From positions 1 through 55,393 of the forward strand of contig NZ_CALWXV010000011.1 of the NCBI RefSeq assembly GCF_944385615.1: DNA of 55,393 nucleotides. The letters run 5' to 3'. The stretch's first letter is position 1. Every line of letters starts with the position of its first letter. A program made the translations under genes and the position numbers. This document shows, piece after piece, positions 9,068 through 18,171 of this stretch. The notes under the pieces were generated by a model. It did no database searches. It was not told the origin of the DNA and saw nothing but the letters and a program-made list of their open reading frames with translations. The stretch comes from an uncultured Flavonifractor sp. (GTDB taxonomy: Bacteria > Bacillota > Clostridia > Oscillospirales > Oscillospiraceae).

Positions 9068-10297
9068 ATGCTGCAACGGCTGGTAAACGCACTGCGGGGG
9101 AACGTGCGCCTGGAGGTGGAAGGGGCGTTTCCCGAGCGATTTCTCAACCTGTGCGCCCAGCGGGGTATCCTCTTTTGGAATGTGGAGTGGCTGGAGGATA
9201 CCCGCCTGCGGCTCACCGTCACCCGCCGGGGCAGCCGCCAGGCCACCCCCTTGGGAGAACGGGTGCTCTGTAGCGTCACCCCGGCGGCCCAGGCGGGGAT
9301 GCCCTACTTCCTGGCCCGGTTCCGCAGGCGGTACGCCTTTTGGGTAGGGCTGTCCCTCTCTCTGGCGGCGGTGTGTGTCCTCTCCTCCTTTATCCTTACT
9401 ATTGAGGTAAAGGGCAACACCACCGTGTCCACCGCCCAGATCCTCACAGAGCTGCGGCGGCAGGGGCTGAGTATTGGAACCTACGGCCCCAGCTTGGACG
9501 AGCGGACGGTGGGCAACAAGACCCTGCTCCAGCTGCCCCAGCTATCCTGGATCTCCATCAACCTGTACGGTACCCGAGCGGAGGTGCTGGTACGGGAGGC
9601 GGTGGAGGCCCCCGAGGTGGTGGACGCCAGCGATTACGGCAGCGTGGTGGCCCGTGCGTCCGGGATCATTACCAAGGTGGAAGCCCTCACTGGCGAGGCG
9701 CTGGTCAAGGTGGGAGACACGGTGCTGGAGGGGGAGACCCTGATCTCAGGTACCGTCCGTCTGGAGGGACCGGCCTACAGCGAGAACCCGGAGATCGGGA
9801 GAATCCAGGTACGGGCTTCCGGCCGGGTGTATGCCCGTACCTGGCGTACCCTCACCGCCCAGCTGCCTCTGGAGGCCCAGGTCAAGCGGTACACCGGGGA
9901 GGAGAGCACCCGGTGGTCCCTGACTGTTTTGGGCCGGCGGGCTGATTTTTTTGGAAGGGGTGGAATTTCTTTTGACAGGTATGATAAAATAAGCCGTACC
10001 TGGACCCTGACCTTACCCGGCGGCCGGGAGATGCCCCTGGCCCTGAACCGGGAGACCTGCCGGGCCTATGAGACCGAGACTTTGGCTGTGGAGCAGTCGG
10101 CGGCGGAGGCCATGCTGAAGGAGCGCCTGCTGGAGGCGCTGGAGGAGACGGTGGGGGAGGGCGAAATTGTCGGCACCGACTATACTGTGGAAACGGCGGA
10201 CGGGATGCTGAAAATCACCCTCCAGGCGGAGTGCCGGGAAGAGATCGGGCGGTTTGTGCCCGACGCTACTACACAAGAAAATGAGGCCGATCCATGA
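9068..10297 (+). CDS. yqfD: Sporulation protein YqfD
   Basis: A 409-residue YqfD family protein: a soluble N-terminal part, one membrane segment at about residues 95-115 (FWVGLSLSLAAVCVLSSFIL), and a large external domain after it containing TVSTAQILTELRRQGLSIGTYGPSLDE and VKVGDTVLEGETLISG. It is needed for late sporulation in relatives, role not biochemically defined. It is embedded in yqfC-yqfD-phoH-...-ybeY-era-recO, the conserved Firmicutes order, and its last codons overlap the phoH start by 4 bases. Confidence 0.92.
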   Translation: MLQRLVNALRGNVRLEVEGAFPERFLNLCAQRGILFWNVEWLEDTRLRLTVTRRGSRQATPLGERVLCSVTPAAQAGMPYFLARFRRRYAFWVGLSLSLAAVCVLSSFILTIEVKGNTTVSTAQILTELRRQGLSIGTYGPSLDERTVGNKTLLQLPQLSWISINLYGTRAEVLVREAVEAPEVVDASDYGSVVARASGIITKVEALTGEALVKVGDTVLEGETLISGTVRLEGPAYSENPEIGRIQVRASGRVYARTWRTLTAQLPLEAQVKRYTGEESTRWSLTVLGRRADFFGRGGISFDRYDKISRTWTLTLPGGREMPLALNRETCRAYETETLAVEQSAAEAMLKERLLEALEETVGEGEIVGTDYTVETADGMLKITLQAECREEIGRFVPDATTQENEADP

Positions 10298-11280
10298 TAG
10301 AACAGACCATCAACATCGAGCGGATGGAGGATGTCGTAGACGTCTTCGGCTCTTTTGACGAAAATATCAAGCTGGTGGAGCATGAGCTGGGGGTCACGGT
10401 GGTGAGCCGGGACGACCAGCTGAAGATCTCCGGCGAGGCGGAAAATGTGATGTATGCCGTCAAGGCGGTGGAGGGCCTGCTGGGCCTGGCGGCCCGGAAG
10501 GAGAGCATCACTGAGCAGAACGTCCGCTACATCATCAATCTGGTGAAGGCGGGCAACGAGTCCCACATCAACGACATTGCCCGGGACGTTTTGTGCGTCA
10601 CCGCCAAGGGTAAACCTATCAAGGCCAAGACCCTGGGCCAGAAGCGGTATGTGGACGCCATCAAGAAAAATACCATTACTTTGGGCATCGGCCCGGCGGG
10701 CACCGGCAAGACCTATCTTGCGGTGGCCGCCGCTGTGGCCGCGTTTCGGGACAAGCAGGTCAACCGCATCATCCTGACCCGGCCCGCCGTGGAGGCGGGA
10801 GAGCGGCTGGGCTTTCTGCCCGGCGACCTGCAAAGCAAGGTAGACCCCTACCTGCGTCCCCTGTACGACGCCCTCTTTGAGATGCTGGGGGCGGAGACGT
10901 ACCAGAAATATGTGGAGCGGGGCAACATTGAGGTGGCCCCCCTGGCCTATATGAGAGGCCGCACGCTGGACGACTCCTTCATCATTCTGGACGAGGCACA
11001 GAACACCAGCCGGGAGCAGATGAAGATGTTTTTGACCCGGCTGGGCTTCGGCTCCAAGATCGTCATCACCGGAGATATCACCCAGATCGACCTGCCCCGG
11101 GACACGGTGTCCGGCCTGAAGGAGGCCATGCGGGTGCTGGACGGGGTGGAGGATATCGCCATCTGCAAGCTGAACGAATCCGACGTGGTGCGCCATGTCA
11201 TTGTCCAGCGGATCATCAAGGCTTATGAGGCCGATGAAAACCGCCGGGCCAGAAAAGAGAACCGTGAGGTGCGGAAGTGA
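10294..11280 (+). CDS. phoH: PhoH-like ATPase/RNA helicase-type P-loop protein
   Basis: A 328-residue PhoH protein. Residues about 1-90 form the N-terminal KH-like portion; the P-loop [15 protein letters not shown] is near residue 130 and the Walker [10 protein letters not shown] near residue 230. Homologues (YbeZ/PhoH) work with YbeY in rRNA maturation and RNA metabolism; ybeY is two genes downstream here, supporting the same role. The ATG overlaps the yqfD stop (ATGA), so translation is coupled. Confidence 0.93.
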   Translation: MIEQTINIERMEDVVDVFGSFDENIKLVEHELGVTVVSRDDQLKISGEAENVMYAVKAVEGLLGLAARKESITEQNVRYIINLVKAGNESHINDIARDVLCVTAKGKPIKAKTLGQKRYVDAIKKNTITLGIGPAGTGKTYLAVAAAVAAFRDKQVNRIILTRPAVEAGERLGFLPGDLQSKVDPYLRPLYDALFEMLGAETYQKYVERGNIEVAPLAYMRGRTLDDSFIILDEAQNTSREQMKMFLTRLGFGSKIVITGDITQIDLPRDTVSGLKEAMRVLDGVEDIAICKLNESDVVRHVIVQRIIKAYEADENRRARKENREVRK

Positions 11281-11726
11281 CCACCTTTTCCTGGTACGGC
11301 TATACGGTAGAGGTGGACGAGCAGGCCACCCGGGACTGGTACGCCCAAGCGGAAGATTGGGGCTGCACCTGCGGCCATTGCCGCAATTTCCTGGCTTTGG
11401 CCCGGGAGAGAAAACTCCCGGAGGAACTGCTGGCTATTTTGGACAGGCTGTCCATCCCGCCGGAGAAGTGTACCGAGCTCAGCGAACTGTACGATAAGGA
11501 CGGGAAGCTGCTTTATGACCTCCACTACCGGGTGGCGGGGCGGCTGGCGGCCCAGCCCCCGGAGGACGGCCCCCGTTCAGAGAACGGGCTGTGGTGCGGG
11601 GATCAGAATTTTTATCCCTATGGGGCAAAGGATTTTCCCGAGCCCTGTTTTGACGTGGGCTGGACACCCTGGCTGCCCTGGGTGCTGGACGAGCCGATCA
11701 ATGGGCCGGAGGAGGAAGAACCATGA
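11277..11726 (+). CDS. Uncharacterised protein with a CxCxxC motif
   Basis: A 149-residue soluble protein beginning with GTG that overlaps the phoH stop by 4 bases and overlaps the ybeY start by 4, so it is clearly translated within the operon. Near residue 30 it has CTCGHCRNF, a possible metal-binding or redox cluster, and it is rich in Trp and acidic residues at the C-terminus. I do not recognise the family. Its place between phoH and ybeY suggests a link to RNA processing, but nothing in the sequence proves it. Confidence 0.75.
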   Translation: MTTFSWYGYTVEVDEQATRDWYAQAEDWGCTCGHCRNFLALARERKLPEELLAILDRLSIPPEKCTELSELYDKDGKLLYDLHYRVAGRLAAQPPEDGPRSENGLWCGDQNFYPYGAKDFPEPCFDVGWTPWLPWVLDEPINGPEEEEP

Positions 11727-12220
11727 ACCACGAAATCATCATCGAGACCGAGGTAGACGGGGCGGAAGAATATGCCGACCTGCTGCGGCAGGTGATTCCC
11801 GCCGCCCTGGCGGCGGAGCATGTGGAGACAGCCTGTGAAGTGGATGTGCTTTTTACCGATGACCAGGGCATCCACCAGATCAACCTGGAGCAGCGGGAGG
11901 TGGACCGGCCCACCGACGTGCTCTCCTTCCCCATGTTTGACCTTCAGCCGGGGGAGCACCCCGGGGAGGAGGACGCCGACCCGGGCACCGGGCTGGTGCC
12001 GCTGGGGGATATGGTGATCTCTCTGGAGCGGGCCCAGGCCCAGGGAGAGGAGTACGGCCACGGCACCCGCCGGGAGGTGGCCTATCTGGCGGTCCACTCG
12101 GTACTCCACCTGCTGGGGTATGACCACATGGACGACGGCCCTATGAAGGCCCAGATGCGGGAACGGGAGGAGACCATTCTGGGAGAGCTGGGGATCACCC
12201 GGGAGGAGCAGAATGGGTAA
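11723..12220 (+). CDS. ybeY: Endoribonuclease YbeY (16S rRNA maturation)
   Basis: A 165-residue YbeY protein. The zinc-binding signature HSVLHLLGYDH (His-x3-His-x5-His) is near residue 135, preceded by PTDVLSFPM and LGDMVIS, all hallmarks of the family. It trims 16S rRNA and takes part in ribosome quality control with Era. It lies in the conserved phoH-ybeY-era block and overlaps both neighbours slightly. Confidence 0.96.
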   Translation: MNHEIIIETEVDGAEEYADLLRQVIPAALAAEHVETACEVDVLFTDDQGIHQINLEQREVDRPTDVLSFPMFDLQPGEHPGEEDADPGTGLVPLGDMVISLERAQAQGEEYGHGTRREVAYLAVHSVLHLLGYDHMDDGPMKAQMREREETILGELGITREEQNG

Positions 12221-12428
12221 CGTTGGGCGGTATGCTGCCGCTGGCGGGGCCATCTCCATCGGCGTCTGTGTCCTGCTGTGCATGGTGTTGGGCAGTTTTA
12301 TGGAAAATGCCCTGACCCTTGTGGCCTGCGGGGTGCTCTTCGCCCTGCCGGGCATTGTGATCGGCTGCACATGGGGGCTCTATGAGGCTCTGAAAGGGAA
12401 ACAAAACCACTCAGAAACGAGAAAATAA
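12213..12428 (+). CDS. Small membrane protein between ybeY and era
   Basis: A 71-residue protein that overlaps the ybeY end by 8 bases. Two hydrophobic segments (about 8-29 and 34-56) are followed by a short basic tail. In many Firmicutes this slot is filled by dgkA and/or cdd; this protein is too short for DgkA and lacks its conserved acidic residues, so I leave it unnamed. Confidence 0.65.
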   Translation: MGNVGRYAAAGGAISIGVCVLLCMVLGSFMENALTLVACGVLFALPGIVIGCTWGLYEALKGKQNHSETRK

Positions 12429-12453
12429 TGCTCAAGAAAGTTGAGGATCACCT

Positions 12454-13347
12454 ATGGAAATCAAAAAATCCGGTATGATATCAATCGTGGGACGGCCCAA
12501 CGTGGGTAAGTCCACTCTGACCAACGCCCTGGTGGGCGAGAAAATTGCCATCGTCTCCAACAAGCCCCAGACCACCCGCAACCGCATCAGCGCCGTGGTC
12601 AACCGGGGGGAGTGTCAATATGTCTTTCTGGACACCCCTGGCCTCCATAAGGCCCGCACCCGGCTGGGAGACTACATGGTGAAGGTGGTCAAGGAGAGCG
12701 TGGCCGACGTGGACGCCATCCTGCTGCTGGTGGAGCCCATTCCCCACATTGGCGGCCCGGAGGCTGAATTGATTGCCCGCATCAAGCAGCTGGGGGTACC
12801 CTCCATCCTGGTTATCAACAAGATGGACACGGTGGAGAAGGAGGCTCTGCTGGCGGTGATGCAGACCTATGGCCAGGCCCACGACTTTAACGCCATCCTG
12901 CCTATCTCGGCCAAGGAGCACGAGGGGGTGGACGAGCTGTTGGACCTGCTGGCGGAATTTCTGCCGGAAGGCCCCCAGCTGTTCCCCGACGATATGGTCA
13001 CCGACCAGCCTGAGCGGCAGGTGTGCGCCGAGATCATCCGGGAAAAGCTGCTGCTTTGCCTGGACAAGGAGATCCCCCACGGCACCGCCGTGGAGATCAC
13101 CCGGTTTTCCGAGCGGGACAATGAGATCATCGACCTGGACGCCACCATCTACTGCGAAAAGGCCAGCCACAAGGGCATTATCATCGGCAAGGGAGGCGCC
13201 ATGCTGAAAAAGATCTCCACCCTGGCCCGCACCGACATCGAGGCCTTTATGGGCACCAAGGTGTTTCTGCAAACCTGGGTCAAGGTGAAAGAGGGCTGGC
13301 GGGATAACCTGAATCTGATCCACAATTTCGGCTATCGGGACGAGTAA
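12454..13347 (+). CDS. era: GTPase Era
   Basis: A 297-residue GTPase of normal Era size. G1 is GRPNVGKST (about residue 13), G3 is DTPG, G4 is NKMD (about 127), and a KH domain with IIIGKGGAMLKKI occupies the C-terminus. Era binds 16S rRNA and assists 30S assembly. The operon context (ybeY upstream, recO 1 base downstream) is the usual one. Confidence 0.97.
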   Translation: MEIKKSGMISIVGRPNVGKSTLTNALVGEKIAIVSNKPQTTRNRISAVVNRGECQYVFLDTPGLHKARTRLGDYMVKVVKESVADVDAILLLVEPIPHIGGPEAELIARIKQLGVPSILVINKMDTVEKEALLAVMQTYGQAHDFNAILPISAKEHEGVDELLDLLAEFLPEGPQLFPDDMVTDQPERQVCAEIIREKLLLCLDKEIPHGTAVEITRFSERDNEIIDLDATIYCEKASHKGIIIGKGGAMLKKISTLARTDIEAFMGTKVFLQTWVKVKEGWRDNLNLIHNFGYRDE

Positions 13348-13348
13348 A

Positions 13349-14104
13349 ATGCACATTGCCACACAGGGCCTGGTGCTGCGGGAGGTTAACTATAAAGAGT
13401 CGGACAAGATCCTCACCGTGCTCACCGCCGAGGGGGGCAAGCGCACCGTGAAGGCCAAAGGCTGCCGGAAGAAAAACAGCCCCCTGGCCGCTGCCGCCCA
13501 GCTGCTGGTGTACTCCGACATGACCCTCTTCGCCTACAAGGACCGCATCACCCTTAACGAGGCCGAGTCCATCCGCCAGTTCTGGCATCTGAAATCCGAT
13601 GTGGAGCTGCTGGCCCTGGGCTCCTACTTTGCCGAGGTAATGGAGGTGATCTCGGTGGAGGGGCGGCCCGACCCGGCTGCCATGTCCCTGATTTTGAACT
13701 CCCTTCACGCCCTGGACAAGCTGAATAAGCCACAGGCCCTGGTGAAGGCGGTCTATGAGATGAAGCTCATGTGCCTGGAGGGCTATGAACCCCTGGCCGA
13801 CGCCTGCGCCGTATGCGGCAGGGCTGACCCGGAAGGACCCATGCTCAGTCTGGCGGAGGGTGTGCTCCACTGTGCCGCCTGCAAAAAAGAGGTAGGAGAG
13901 GGGATGTCTCTGCCTTTGACCGAGGGCGCTTTGTCTGCCCTGCGGCACATTATCTACGGCGACCCCAAGCGGCTGTTTTCCTTTGCGTTGGACGAAAAGG
14001 GGCTGGACTGCCTGGCCCGGGCATGTGAGGGCTTCCTGCGTACCCAGATGGACCGGGGCTTCCGAACCCTGGATTTTTATCAACAACTGAAAGCGGGGAT
14101 GTAA
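13349..14104 (+). CDS. recO: DNA repair protein RecO
   Basis: A 251-residue protein with the N-terminal OB fold (TQGLVLREVNYKESDKILT) and a four-cysteine zinc motif (CAVCG near residue 154, CAAC near 176) in the C-terminal half. RecO loads RecA with RecR/RecF on gapped DNA. It begins one base after the era stop. Confidence 0.95.
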   Translation: MHIATQGLVLREVNYKESDKILTVLTAEGGKRTVKAKGCRKKNSPLAAAAQLLVYSDMTLFAYKDRITLNEAESIRQFWHLKSDVELLALGSYFAEVMEVISVEGRPDPAAMSLILNSLHALDKLNKPQALVKAVYEMKLMCLEGYEPLADACAVCGRADPEGPMLSLAEGVLHCAACKKEVGEGMSLPLTEGALSALRHIIYGDPKRLFSFALDEKGLDCLARACEGFLRTQMDRGFRTLDFYQQLKAGM

Positions 14105-14105
14105 C

Positions 14106-14969
14106 ATGATCCTGTATGTAGCCGATGCCTTTACCACTGTGCGCTTTTCCGGCAACCAAGCGGGGGTGGCCCTGCTGGGAGAGGGCGATTTCCCGGCGGA
14201 GGAACTGATGCGGGCCCTGGCCGGAGAGCTGAAACACTCCGAAACTGCTTTTGTTCGCAAAACCGGGGAAAAATCCTTCCATATCCGCTATTTCACCCCT
14301 GCTGAGGAGGTAGATCTGTGCGGCCACGCCACCATCGCCGCCTTTACCGTCCTGCGGGACACCGGGGCCATCGAACCGGGAGACTATGCGCTCCACACCC
14401 GCTCCGGGGATCTGGAGATCGGGGTGGGAGCGGATGCTGTCTGGATGGATATGGCCTCCCCCACTGACGGCCGGATCTTCTCGGAGGAGGAGCAGCGGGA
14501 GCTGTATGCCGCCTACGGCCTTACCCTGGCGGACCGGCCGGAGGGGCTGGAGCCCCAGGCGGTGAGCACCGGACTGCTGGACATTTTGCTGCCGGTGAAG
14601 GATTTAGAGACGCTGGACAAGGCCGTGCAGAATGAGGGAGAGGTCACCCGCCTGTCGGAGCACTACGGCGTGGTGGGGGTCCATATGTTCTGCCCACATA
14701 CCCCCAACGCCGCCGCCCACTGCCGCAACTTTGCCCCTCTGTATGCCATCCCCGAAGAGGCGGCCACCGGCACCTCCAACGGAGCCCTGACCTATTACCT
14801 TTACCGCCGGGGGCTGATCCGGGCCGGGGCGGAAAACCGCTTTGTCCAGGGAGAGAAGATGGGCAAGCCCTCGGAGATTCTGAGCCGCATTACCGAAGAA
14901 AACGGCGGCGTCAAGGTCCGGGTGGGGGGAAGGGCCTTGCTTACCTTGCAGTGTCAGCTGTTGGGGTAA
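14106..14969 (+). CDS. PhzF family isomerase/epimerase
   Basis: A 287-residue PhzF-like protein: VADAFTTVRFSGNQAGV at the N-terminus, SETAFV near residue 42, and FTPAEEVDLCGHATIAA near residue 60, plus the second-half EEAATGTSNGAL motif. PhzF relatives have a diaminopimelate-epimerase fold and use an acidic catalytic residue; the substrate here cannot be told. It starts one base after the recO stop, an unusual neighbour in this otherwise conserved operon. Confidence 0.88.
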   Translation: MILYVADAFTTVRFSGNQAGVALLGEGDFPAEELMRALAGELKHSETAFVRKTGEKSFHIRYFTPAEEVDLCGHATIAAFTVLRDTGAIEPGDYALHTRSGDLEIGVGADAVWMDMASPTDGRIFSEEEQRELYAAYGLTLADRPEGLEPQAVSTGLLDILLPVKDLETLDKAVQNEGEVTRLSEHYGVVGVHMFCPHTPNAAAHCRNFAPLYAIPEEAATGTSNGALTYYLYRRGLIRAGAENRFVQGEKMGKPSEILSRITEENGGVKVRVGGRALLTLQCQLLG

Positions 14970-15020
14970 CGATGGGCCTCTGGGCCTTATGAAACGAATT
15001 TAACGATTTGGAGAACCTAC

Positions 15021-17393
15021 ATGACCGATTTATTTGAAAAATCCATGCAAACATTGGAGTTGCCCCGGGTGCTGGAAAAGCTGGCCGAGCAGGCGGTGAC
15101 CGAGGAGGGAAAGGACCGCTGCCGGGCTCTGCGTCCCCTCACCGACGCCGATGACGTACAGCGGGTCCTGGACGAGACCACCGCCGCGGTGAACATGACC
15201 GCTCTGCGGGGCTCTCCATCCTTCTCCGGCGTGCGGCCGGTGGGGGCCTCCCTCCAGCGGGCCAACATGGGGGGCGCGCTCAACACCCGGGAGCTGCTGG
15301 ACATCGCCGCCGTGCTGCGGGCAGCCCGCTCCGCCAAGGAGTACGGCGAGGGGGAGGGGGACCAGTCCAAGACCTGCATCGACCACCTGTTTCGCTCCTT
15401 GACCGCCAACTGGTTTCTGGAGGAAAAGATCACCGGGGCCATTGTAGGCGAGGACGAGATCGCCGACGCGGCCAGCCCGGAGCTGGCCTCCATCCGGCGG
15501 CACATCCGGGCCACCGCCTCCAAGGTACGGGACATCCTCAACCGGCTCATCTCCTCCAACCAGTCCAAATACCTCCAGGAGTCCATCATCACCCAGCGCA
15601 ATGACCGCTATGTGGTGCCGGTGAAGTCGGAGCACAAAAACGACGTGCCCGGCCTGGTCCATGACGTGTCCTCCTCCGGCTCCACCTTCTTCATCGAGCC
15701 CATGGGGGTGGTGAAGGCCAACAATGAGCTGAAGGAGCTCCAGTCCAAGGAGGAAAAGGAGATCGAGCGCATCCTGGCGGAGCTGTCCGCCGAGTGCGCC
15801 CAGTACAAGGAGGACATCAGCCAGGACTATGATCTGCTGGTCATTCTGGACGTGATCTTCGCCCGGGCCCGGCTGGCCTACCGGATGCGGGGAGCGGCTC
15901 CCCGGCTGTCGGAGGAGGGGCTCTATCTGCGCAAAGCCCGCCACCCCCTGCTGGACCCCAACAAGGCGGTGGCCAACGACCTGATGCTGGGGGAGAACTT
16001 TGACACCCTGGTCATCACCGGCCCCAACACCGGCGGTAAGACGGTGACCCTCAAGACCATCGGCCTGCTGACCCTGATGGCCCAGTGCGGCCTCCACATC
16101 CCCGTGGGAGACGGCAGCTGTGTAAAAGTGTTTAGCCGGGTGCTGTCCGATATCGGGGACGAGCAGTCCATTGCCCAGAACTTATCCACATTTTCCTCCC
16201 ACATGGTGAATATCGTGGGGATTTTGAAAGAGGCGGATGAACACACCCTCATTCTCTTTGATGAGCTGGGGGCGGGTACCGACCCCATCGAGGGCGCCGC
16301 TCTGGCCGCCGCCATTATTGAGAGTGCCCGGGATATGGGGGCCCTGGTGGCTGCCACCACCCACTATGCCGAGTTGAAGGTGTACGCCATGACCACCCCC
16401 GGGGTGGAAAATGCCTCCTGCGAGTTTGATGTGGACTCTCTGGCCCCCACCTACCGGCTGCTTATCGGTATTCCCGGCAAGTCCAACGCCTTTGCCATCT
16501 CCGAGCGGCTGGGGTTGCCCAAGGCCATCATTCAGAAGGCCGCCGCCCGCATTGACGCGGAAAACGTCCGGTTTGAGGATGTGCTCACCCAGTTGGACGA
16601 GCAGCGCCAGGAGATGGAGCGGGAGAAGGAGGCCGCCGCCAAGCTGCGCCGGGAGATGGAGGAGTCCTCCAAGACGGTACGGGAGTACCGGGCCAGGATG
16701 GAGGCCGAGCGGGCCAAAGCGGTGGAGAAGGCCCAGGCGGAGGCCCGAGCCATTCTGGACGAGGCCAGAGACACCGCCGACCAGGTGTTCAAGGAGCTCA
16801 ACGAAATGCGCCGCCGCCAGCGGAAGGAAGAGGACTGGCAGCGTATCAACGACGAGCGGGCGGGCCTGCGCCACCGGCTCAACGAGGCTGAGGACAAGCT
16901 GGGCCAGCGGCCGGAGGAGCCCGCGCCGCCCCCCACCCGTCCCGCCCAAAAGGGAGACACGGTGGAGCTGGTGAAAATGGGCACCCAGGCCACGGTGCTG
17001 GCTGTGAACAAGGATGGCTCTCTCCAGCTCCAGGCGGGTATCCTGAAGATCAACGCCAAGCAGGAGGAGGTCCGGGTGGTAGAGGGCGAGAGCGTCAAGT
17101 CCGCCAAGAAGGTGGTGGCCCGGGCTGAGCACAAGCTGCGGGCTCTGGGAGCCTCTCCCGAGGTGGACCTGCGGGGCATGATGACCGACGAGGCCATCGG
17201 GGCCCTGGACCTGTTTCTGGACAACGCGGTGCTGGGCAAGCTCAACGAGGTGCGCATCATCCACGGCAAGGGCACCGGCGCGGTGCGCAAGGCGGTGCGG
17301 GAGCACCTCAAGCGCAGCCGCTATGTGAAATCCTTCCGCCCCGGCCGCTACGGCGAAGGCGAAGACGGCGTGACCATCGCCGAGCTGAGATAA
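15021..17393 (+). CDS. mutS2: Endonuclease MutS2
   Basis: A 790-residue MutS2 protein. It has the MutS core without the mismatch-recognition domain, a Walker A GPNTGGKT near residue 333, Walker B ILFDELGAGTD near 411, a long charged coiled coil (about 510-630), a KOW-like linker and a C-terminal Smr endonuclease domain with VDLRG and HGKGTG near 755. In Firmicutes MutS2 acts on recombination intermediates and on collided ribosomes. It starts 51 bases after the PhzF-like gene, with GGAG before the ATG. Confidence 0.96.
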   Translation: MTDLFEKSMQTLELPRVLEKLAEQAVTEEGKDRCRALRPLTDADDVQRVLDETTAAVNMTALRGSPSFSGVRPVGASLQRANMGGALNTRELLDIAAVLRAARSAKEYGEGEGDQSKTCIDHLFRSLTANWFLEEKITGAIVGEDEIADAASPELASIRRHIRATASKVRDILNRLISSNQSKYLQESIITQRNDRYVVPVKSEHKNDVPGLVHDVSSSGSTFFIEPMGVVKANNELKELQSKEEKEIERILAELSAECAQYKEDISQDYDLLVILDVIFARARLAYRMRGAAPRLSEEGLYLRKARHPLLDPNKAVANDLMLGENFDTLVITGPNTGGKTVTLKTIGLLTLMAQCGLHIPVGDGSCVKVFSRVLSDIGDEQSIAQNLSTFSSHMVNIVGILKEADEHTLILFDELGAGTDPIEGAALAAAIIESARDMGALVAATTHYAELKVYAMTTPGVENASCEFDVDSLAPTYRLLIGIPGKSNAFAISERLGLPKAIIQKAAARIDAENVRFEDVLTQLDEQRQEMEREKEAAAKLRREMEESSKTVREYRARMEAERAKAVEKAQAEARAILDEARDTADQVFKELNEMRRRQRKEEDWQRINDERAGLRHRLNEAEDKLGQRPEEPAPPPTRPAQKGDTVELVKMGTQATVLAVNKDGSLQLQAGILKINAKQEEVRVVEGESVKSAKKVVARAEHKLRALGASPEVDLRGMMTDEAIGALDLFLDNAVLGKLNEVRIIHGKGTGAVRKAVREHLKRSRYVKSFRPGRYGEGEDGVTIAELR

Positions 17394-17481
17394 CGGAAAA
17401 CATACAGGGTTGGCTGGAAATGAGCCGCGGCCTATTGGTCATTCAAAACAGATTCTTCCGTGGATTTTGTGCATTTTGTCA

Positions 17482-17510
17482 TTGACGGTTTGGGATAAAT
17501 TTGCTATCCT
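17482..17510 (+). promoter_or_regulatory. Promoter of ptsH
   Basis: TTGACG (17482-17487), a 17-base spacer and TATCCT (17505-17510), 40 bases before the start codon. Confidence 0.75.
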
Positions 17511-17550
17511 ATTATACGAAGTATGCGAATGCATCTTGGGGGGAAACGCT

Positions 17551-17814
17551 ATGTATATGAAAGAGGCAGTTGTGAACAACCAGGTCGGCCTGCACGCCAG
17601 ACCGGCTACGTTCTTCATCCAGAAGGCCAATGAGTTCAAGAGCTCCATTTGGGTGGAGAAGGACGAGCGGAGAGTCAACGCCAAGAGTCTGCTGGGTGTG
17701 CTTTCTCTGGGAATCGTCAAGGGGACTTCCATCAACCTCATTGCAGACGGCCCCGACGAGAAGGAAGCCGTTGAGGCACTCATCGAGTTGATCTCTTCCA
17801 ATTTCTCCGAGTAA
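17551..17814 (+). CDS. ptsH: HPr phosphocarrier protein
   Basis: An 87-residue HPr. The phosphorylation loop GLHARPA puts histidine exactly at position 15, and NAKSLLGV puts the regulatory serine at position 46, so it keeps both the PTS phosphate-transfer residue and the HPr-kinase target used in Firmicutes carbon catabolite repression (unlike Crh, which lacks His15). GGGGGG lies 7 bases before the ATG. It is monocistronic, with its own promoter and a strong terminator; no PTS enzyme I gene is nearby. Confidence 0.95.
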   Translation: MYMKEAVVNNQVGLHARPATFFIQKANEFKSSIWVEKDERRVNAKSLLGVLSLGIVKGTSINLIADGPDEKEAVEALIELISSNFSE

Positions 17815-17830
17815 GCGACCAAAGCGAGAG

Positions 17831-17861
17831 AAAAAAGCGCCGCGTCAGCGGCGCTTTTTTT
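17831..17861 (+). terminator. Terminator of ptsH
   Basis: A perfect 13-bp stem that includes the A/T runs, with a GTCA loop and seven T. Confidence 0.95.
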
Positions 17862-17881
17862 GACCTGTGGGGCTCGGCAGT

Positions 17882-17940
17882 AAGGAGGGCATATTGCTGA
17901 TCTATGACTTTTGACGAATTGAAAGAAAAAGCCCATGCCC
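17882..17940 (+). repeat. First copy of a 59-bp duplication of the uvrC leader and start
   Basis: This stretch matches 18113-18171 at 56 of 59 positions. It contains a full ribosome site, the start codon and the first 12 codons of uvrC. The three differences are all transitions, and the two inside codons are silent (Leu TTG/TTA, Ala GCC/GCT). Confidence 0.95.
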
Positions 17941-17993
17941 CATCCCCCCAAAAGCGGAGGACGCTTTTGGGGACCCCCCAGGGGATGATTTGA
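17904..17993 (+). pseudogene. Truncated duplicate of the uvrC 5' end
   Basis: A 29-codon reading frame that begins like UvrC (M-T-F-D-E-L-K-E-K-A-H-A) with the same AAGGAGG site, then diverges at 17941 into the hairpin-rich insert and stops at 17993. It could be translated as a leader peptide upstream of real uvrC, but is more simply a relic of the duplication. Confidence 0.75.
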
Positions 17994-18112
17994 CATCCTC
18001 GGCGGAAGTGAATTCCGCCTGCGGCGAGGTTTGGCCAGTGGCCAAATGCTCGGACGGCGTAAACGCCGGGTCGCTGGCGCTCCCAGCGGCAGGGCATGAC
18101 AGACTCCAGCAA
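17941..18112 (+). repeat. Hairpin-rich insertion before uvrC
   Basis: This 172-bp segment holds five successive stem-loops: an 11-bp stem at 17946-17972; GGCGGAA-GTGAA-TTCCGCC at 18001-18019 inside an outer CCTCG/CGAGG stem; TTTGGCC-AGT-GGCCAAA at 18030-18046; CGGCG-TAAA-CGCCG at 18055-18068; and a 6-bp stem at 18072-18088. It ends with 16 bases (18084-18099) that are the exact inverted complement of uvrC bases 18164-18179. No coding potential beyond the truncated uvrC start. Confidence 0.8.
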
Positions 18113-18171
18113 AAGGAGGGCATATTGCTGATTTATGACTTTTGACGAATTAAAAGAAAAAGCTCATGCCC
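18113..18171 (+). repeat. Second (functional) copy of the 59-bp uvrC leader duplication
   Basis: Contains the AAGGAGG, the ATG at 18135 and the first 12 codons of the intact uvrC gene; partner of 17882-17940. Confidence 0.95.

Noticed and set aside
17831-18112. tRNA or 4.5S/6S RNA gene in the uvrC upstream region
   Set aside because: Hairpins do not form a cloverleaf and no conserved tRNA T-loop, SRP or 6S core sequence is present.
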